The position numbers were made by a program, and so were the translations under genes. Positions 62,248 to 64,000 of a stretch of 64,000 nt of DNA are shown in pieces (the first letter of the stretch is position 1; each line of letters starts with the position of its first letter). Below the pieces are notes generated by a model that did not search any database, had not been told where the DNA came from, and worked only from the letters and a program-made list of their open reading frames with translations. The stretch comes from an uncultured Agrobacterium sp. (GTDB taxonomy: Bacteria > Pseudomonadota > Alphaproteobacteria > Rhizobiales > Rhizobiaceae). The DNA lies in the NCBI GenBank assembly GCA_913777615.1, contig CAJYTK010000021.1:173037-237036 (forward strand), in the 5' to 3' direction.

Positions 62248-62994
62248 ATGCGCATCTTTCTTGTTCGTCACGGCGAATCTCTGGGTAATCTGGACGAGCG
62301 AGCTTACAGTCAGTTTGGCGATCACAATGTCCCGTTGACCCAGTGGGGATATCGTCAAGCGCGTGAAGCTGGATCTGTGATCGCAGCCTATCTTGCAGGA
62401 CTGGCCGAACCGGGGTCAGTGACGCTTCGCGTATGGTACTCACCGTTCATGCGCACGCGCCAAAGCAAGGACGCTCTACTGGACGTCTTGCCTGTCGGGA
62501 GCATCGAAAAGGTCCGCGAGGATTATCTCCTGCGGGAGCAGGATTTCGGGCTCTTCACAGAAATCTATGACCATGCTGAGCGCAAGCAGAAGTTTCCCGA
62601 CGAATTCGAGAAATGGGCGAGGCTACGCAGTAATAATGGCAAGTTCTATGCCCGGCCGCCCGATGGCGAAAGCCGTGCCGATGTCGCGCAGCGGACGCGC
62701 CTGTTCCTGCAGACCATCATGCATGAGGCGCGTCACGGCCACGACACTGTAGTGATCGTCGGCCACGGTGTTACCAACCGTGCCTTCGAGATGAGTTTTC
62801 TTCAGCATCCGGTTGACTGGTTTGAACGATCCGTCAATCCAGGTAATTCGGACATTACGCTGATCGAGGGGACGCGCGAGATCGGATACACCTCCAAGCT
62901 GCTCCATCAGGCGAGTGATCGTCAGCCTGGCCAGAACGAACTGCGAGAGGTATATGGCGCGCAAGTAACGATCAAGCCAGGACCTAAGTTGTAG
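62248..62994 (+). CDS. Histidine phosphatase family protein (phosphoglycerate mutase-like)
   Basis: A 248-residue enzyme with the RHG phosphohistidine motif at the N terminus (MRIFLVRHGESLGNLDERAY), catalytic Arg/Glu in FMRTRQSKDAL and LREQDFGLF, and the second His in VVIVGHGVTNRAFEM. Such proteins are phosphatases or mutases for phosphosugars, nucleotides or phosphoproteins; the substrate is open. CAGGA precedes ATG 62248. It stands alone in the accessory region. Confidence 0.9.
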   Translation: MRIFLVRHGESLGNLDERAYSQFGDHNVPLTQWGYRQAREAGSVIAAYLAGLAEPGSVTLRVWYSPFMRTRQSKDALLDVLPVGSIEKVREDYLLREQDFGLFTEIYDHAERKQKFPDEFEKWARLRSNNGKFYARPPDGESRADVAQRTRLFLQTIMHEARHGHDTVVIVGHGVTNRAFEMSFLQHPVDWFERSVNPGNSDITLIEGTREIGYTSKLLHQASDRQPGQNELREVYGAQVTIKPGPKL

Positions 62995-63412
62995 AAGAGC
63001 TTCCTTGACTGCTTCAGGTCGCAGATCGTCACTTCAGGGAAGGGGTGCAGTGAACGTAACCGTAATTTTCAGGGGTGGGACGGACGCGCAGGGATCGTTC
63101 AGAAATCGTGGGGTCTCCTGTCACCTCATCAAAATGGTCTGAACAATGAAACACATTTAGTGACCCCTTCGATGGTATAATAAAACTGATAATCTCTCTA
63201 ATCGTCCCTGTTTAATGGGTCTATTGTCGAATTCTCGTTGGTAGTTGAATGCGGTCGCGAGGGCATGGTTAACGAAACCTAGCATTTGCAGGCTGAAAGT
63301 TGCCGACATGATCTGGTGCCTGGGCCTTAGCGGCCGTTTTCGAGACGGGACCAGTCGAAAAAGATGCACGAAAGTAATACCATTTCATAAGTCGGTTTTA
63401 CAGGAATTTGAC
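62995..63412. other. Intergenic region before the AbrB-type antitoxin gene
   Basis: About 420 bases with no supportable coding region. It contains an AT-rich patch around 63160-63200 suited to a promoter. A minus-strand frame (63157-63369) and a plus-strand frame starting at 63245 were considered and dropped. Confidence 0.4.
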
Positions 63413-63646
63413 ATGTCAACAACTGTCACGGCCAAAGGGCAGGTCACCATTCCAAAAGCCGTACGCGAGCTTTTAGGGATTTTACCTGGAAGCTCGGTCG
63501 ATTTTGTTCGGGCCCCCGATGGGAAGATAGTTCTCGTCAGAGCTGAGAAAAAACATCCACTCACTCGTTTCGCCAAGCTGCGCGGCCATGCTGGTGAAGG
63601 TCTGAGTACCGACGCCATCCTGGCTCTGACCCGTGGTGACGAGTGA
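63413..63646 (+). CDS. AbrB/SpoVT-type antitoxin (VapB-like)
   Basis: A 77-residue protein with a swapped-hairpin AbrB domain: MSTTVTAKGQVTIPKAVRELLGILPGSSVDFVRAPDGKIVLVRAEKK. The C-terminal 30 residues (LTRFAKLRGHAGEGLSTDAILALTRGDE) are the toxin-binding tail of this antitoxin type. AGGA precedes ATG 63413; a longer frame to 63245 has no support. Its stop overlaps the GTG of a PIN-type toxin gene. The toxin gene has been cut by an insertion sequence after seven codons, so the antitoxin is probably an orphan. Confidence 0.88.
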   Translation: MSTTVTAKGQVTIPKAVRELLGILPGSSVDFVRAPDGKIVLVRAEKKHPLTRFAKLRGHAGEGLSTDAILALTRGDE

Positions 63647-63662
63647 CGTTTGTCGATACAAA
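63643..63662 (+). pseudogene. VapC-like PIN toxin gene, truncated by an insertion sequence
   Basis: The GTG at 63643 overlaps the antitoxin stop (GTGA) and the next codons read MTFVDTN, the classic start of PIN-domain toxins with the first catalytic Asp. At base 63663 the sequence changes to the terminal repeat of an IS3-family element and the frame soon stops. The rest of the gene, if still present, would lie beyond the element outside the window. Confidence 0.7.
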
Positions 63663-64000
63663 TGACGTGCCCCCGTTAAATTAGGCCATTTAGAACTGGA
63701 ATTTTCCACTTATGTTTCCTTGTGGAAAGAAGAGGAGAATTCGATGAAGGCCTCGAAGTTTTCGGAAGCGCAGATCGCGTTTGTTTTGAAGCAGGCAGAG
63801 GATGGAGCACCAATCGGCGAGGTCTGCCGCAAGGCGGGAATTTCGGACGCGACGTTTTACAATTGGCGCAAAAAATACTCAGGTCTGATGCCCTCGGAGA
63901 TGAAGCGGCTACGACAGCTTGAGGAGGAGAATGCCAAGCTGAAGCGGATTGTTGCCGACCTGTCGCTGGACAAGGCCCTGCTGCAGGATGTGCTTTCAAA
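63663..64000 (+). mobile_element. IS3-family insertion sequence, left end (runs off the window)
   Basis: The left terminal sequence begins TGACGTGCCCCCGTTAAATT at 63663, the TGA...CCCC pattern of IS407-like members of the IS3 family. About 80 bases in, orfA starts. The right end, the target duplication and orfB lie beyond the window. It is inserted in the start of the PIN toxin gene. Confidence 0.8.
63744..64000 (+). CDS. IS3-family transposase OrfA (partial)
   Basis: Eighty-five codons are visible before the window ends: MKASKFSEAQIAFVLKQAED, then GAPIGEVCRKAGISDATFYNWRKKYSGL (HTH_Tnp_1 domain) and the leucine-zipper-like ENAKLKRIVADLSLDKALLQDVL. GAGGAG precedes ATG 63744. In this family OrfA is followed by OrfB, made by a -1 frameshift as OrfAB. 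Confidence 0.93.
   Translation, partial: MKASKFSEAQIAFVLKQAEDGAPIGEVCRKAGISDATFYNWRKKYSGLMPSEMKRLRQLEEENAKLKRIVADLSLDKALLQDVLS

Noticed and set aside
1-64000. CRISPR arrays, tRNA or rRNA genes, replication origin or repABC genes
   Set aside because: No regularly spaced repeats, cloverleaf-like sequences or replication genes were seen on reading; absence was not verified by a search tool.

Overview
The window looks like a chromid, megaplasmid or secondary-chromosome segment of an alphaproteobacterium of the Rhizobium/Agrobacterium group. The main evidence is the rhamnose locus, whose gene order and gene set (rhaRSTPQUK divergent from rhaDI, including the aldolase-dehydrogenase fusion RhaD) match the one described in Rhizobium leguminosarum. 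The dense set of ABC importers, each with its own regulator, and the moderately GC-rich coding bias point the same way. No replication genes, rRNA or tRNA were seen.

Layout. At 0-4.3 kb an RpiR-type regulator diverges from an MFS transporter, GAF protein and amidohydrolase operon. At 4.3-15.4 kb lies a complete L-rhamnose uptake and catabolism locus: the minus-strand operon rhaR-rhaS-rhaT-rhaP-rhaQ-rhaU-rhaK and the plus-strand genes rhaD-rhaI. At 16-22.5 kb an RND efflux pump and its adaptor sit behind a catalytically dead-looking alpha/beta hydrolase, divergent from a LysR regulator. At 22.7-28.5 kb a second-copy-type Mfd helicase faces an uncharacterised pair: a coiled-coil membrane protein and a ClpP-like exported protein. 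At 29-32.4 kb are stress-type small proteins and a cyanide-insensitive-type bd oxidase, with a 34-residue DUF2474/CydX-like gene. At 33.2-36.7 kb is a ProVWX glycine betaine/proline importer, and at 37.3-39.6 kb a CPA2 antiporter fused to a stress-protein domain. 39.7-41 kb is poorly explained. At 41-49.4 kb is a sugar-type ABC importer with GntR regulator, esterase, sugar isomerase, Gfo/Idh/MocA dehydrogenase and HbpS-like protein, and at 49.5-57.3 kb a Dpp-type importer with a divergent FAD oxidoreductase and a VOC protein. 57.8-64 kb is accessory DNA: DUF429, a response regulator, a histidine phosphatase and three damaged toxin-antitoxin-like loci, the last interrupted by an IS3-family element that runs off the window.

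How the genes work together. Most of the window is 'import and burn' modules, each with a local regulator: DeoR with rhamnose, GntR with the sugar system, RpiR with MFS/amidohydrolase. Stem-loops follow several binding-protein or proximal genes, a usual way of making more binding protein than permease. The most unusual items are the pseudoenzyme hydrolase in the efflux operon, the Mfd paralogue with its facing uncharacterised pair, the microprotein of the bd oxidase, two clear inverted-repeat operators, and a 4.5-kb stretch in which two putative antitoxin or HTH genes carry frameshifts and one PIN toxin gene is cut by an insertion sequence.
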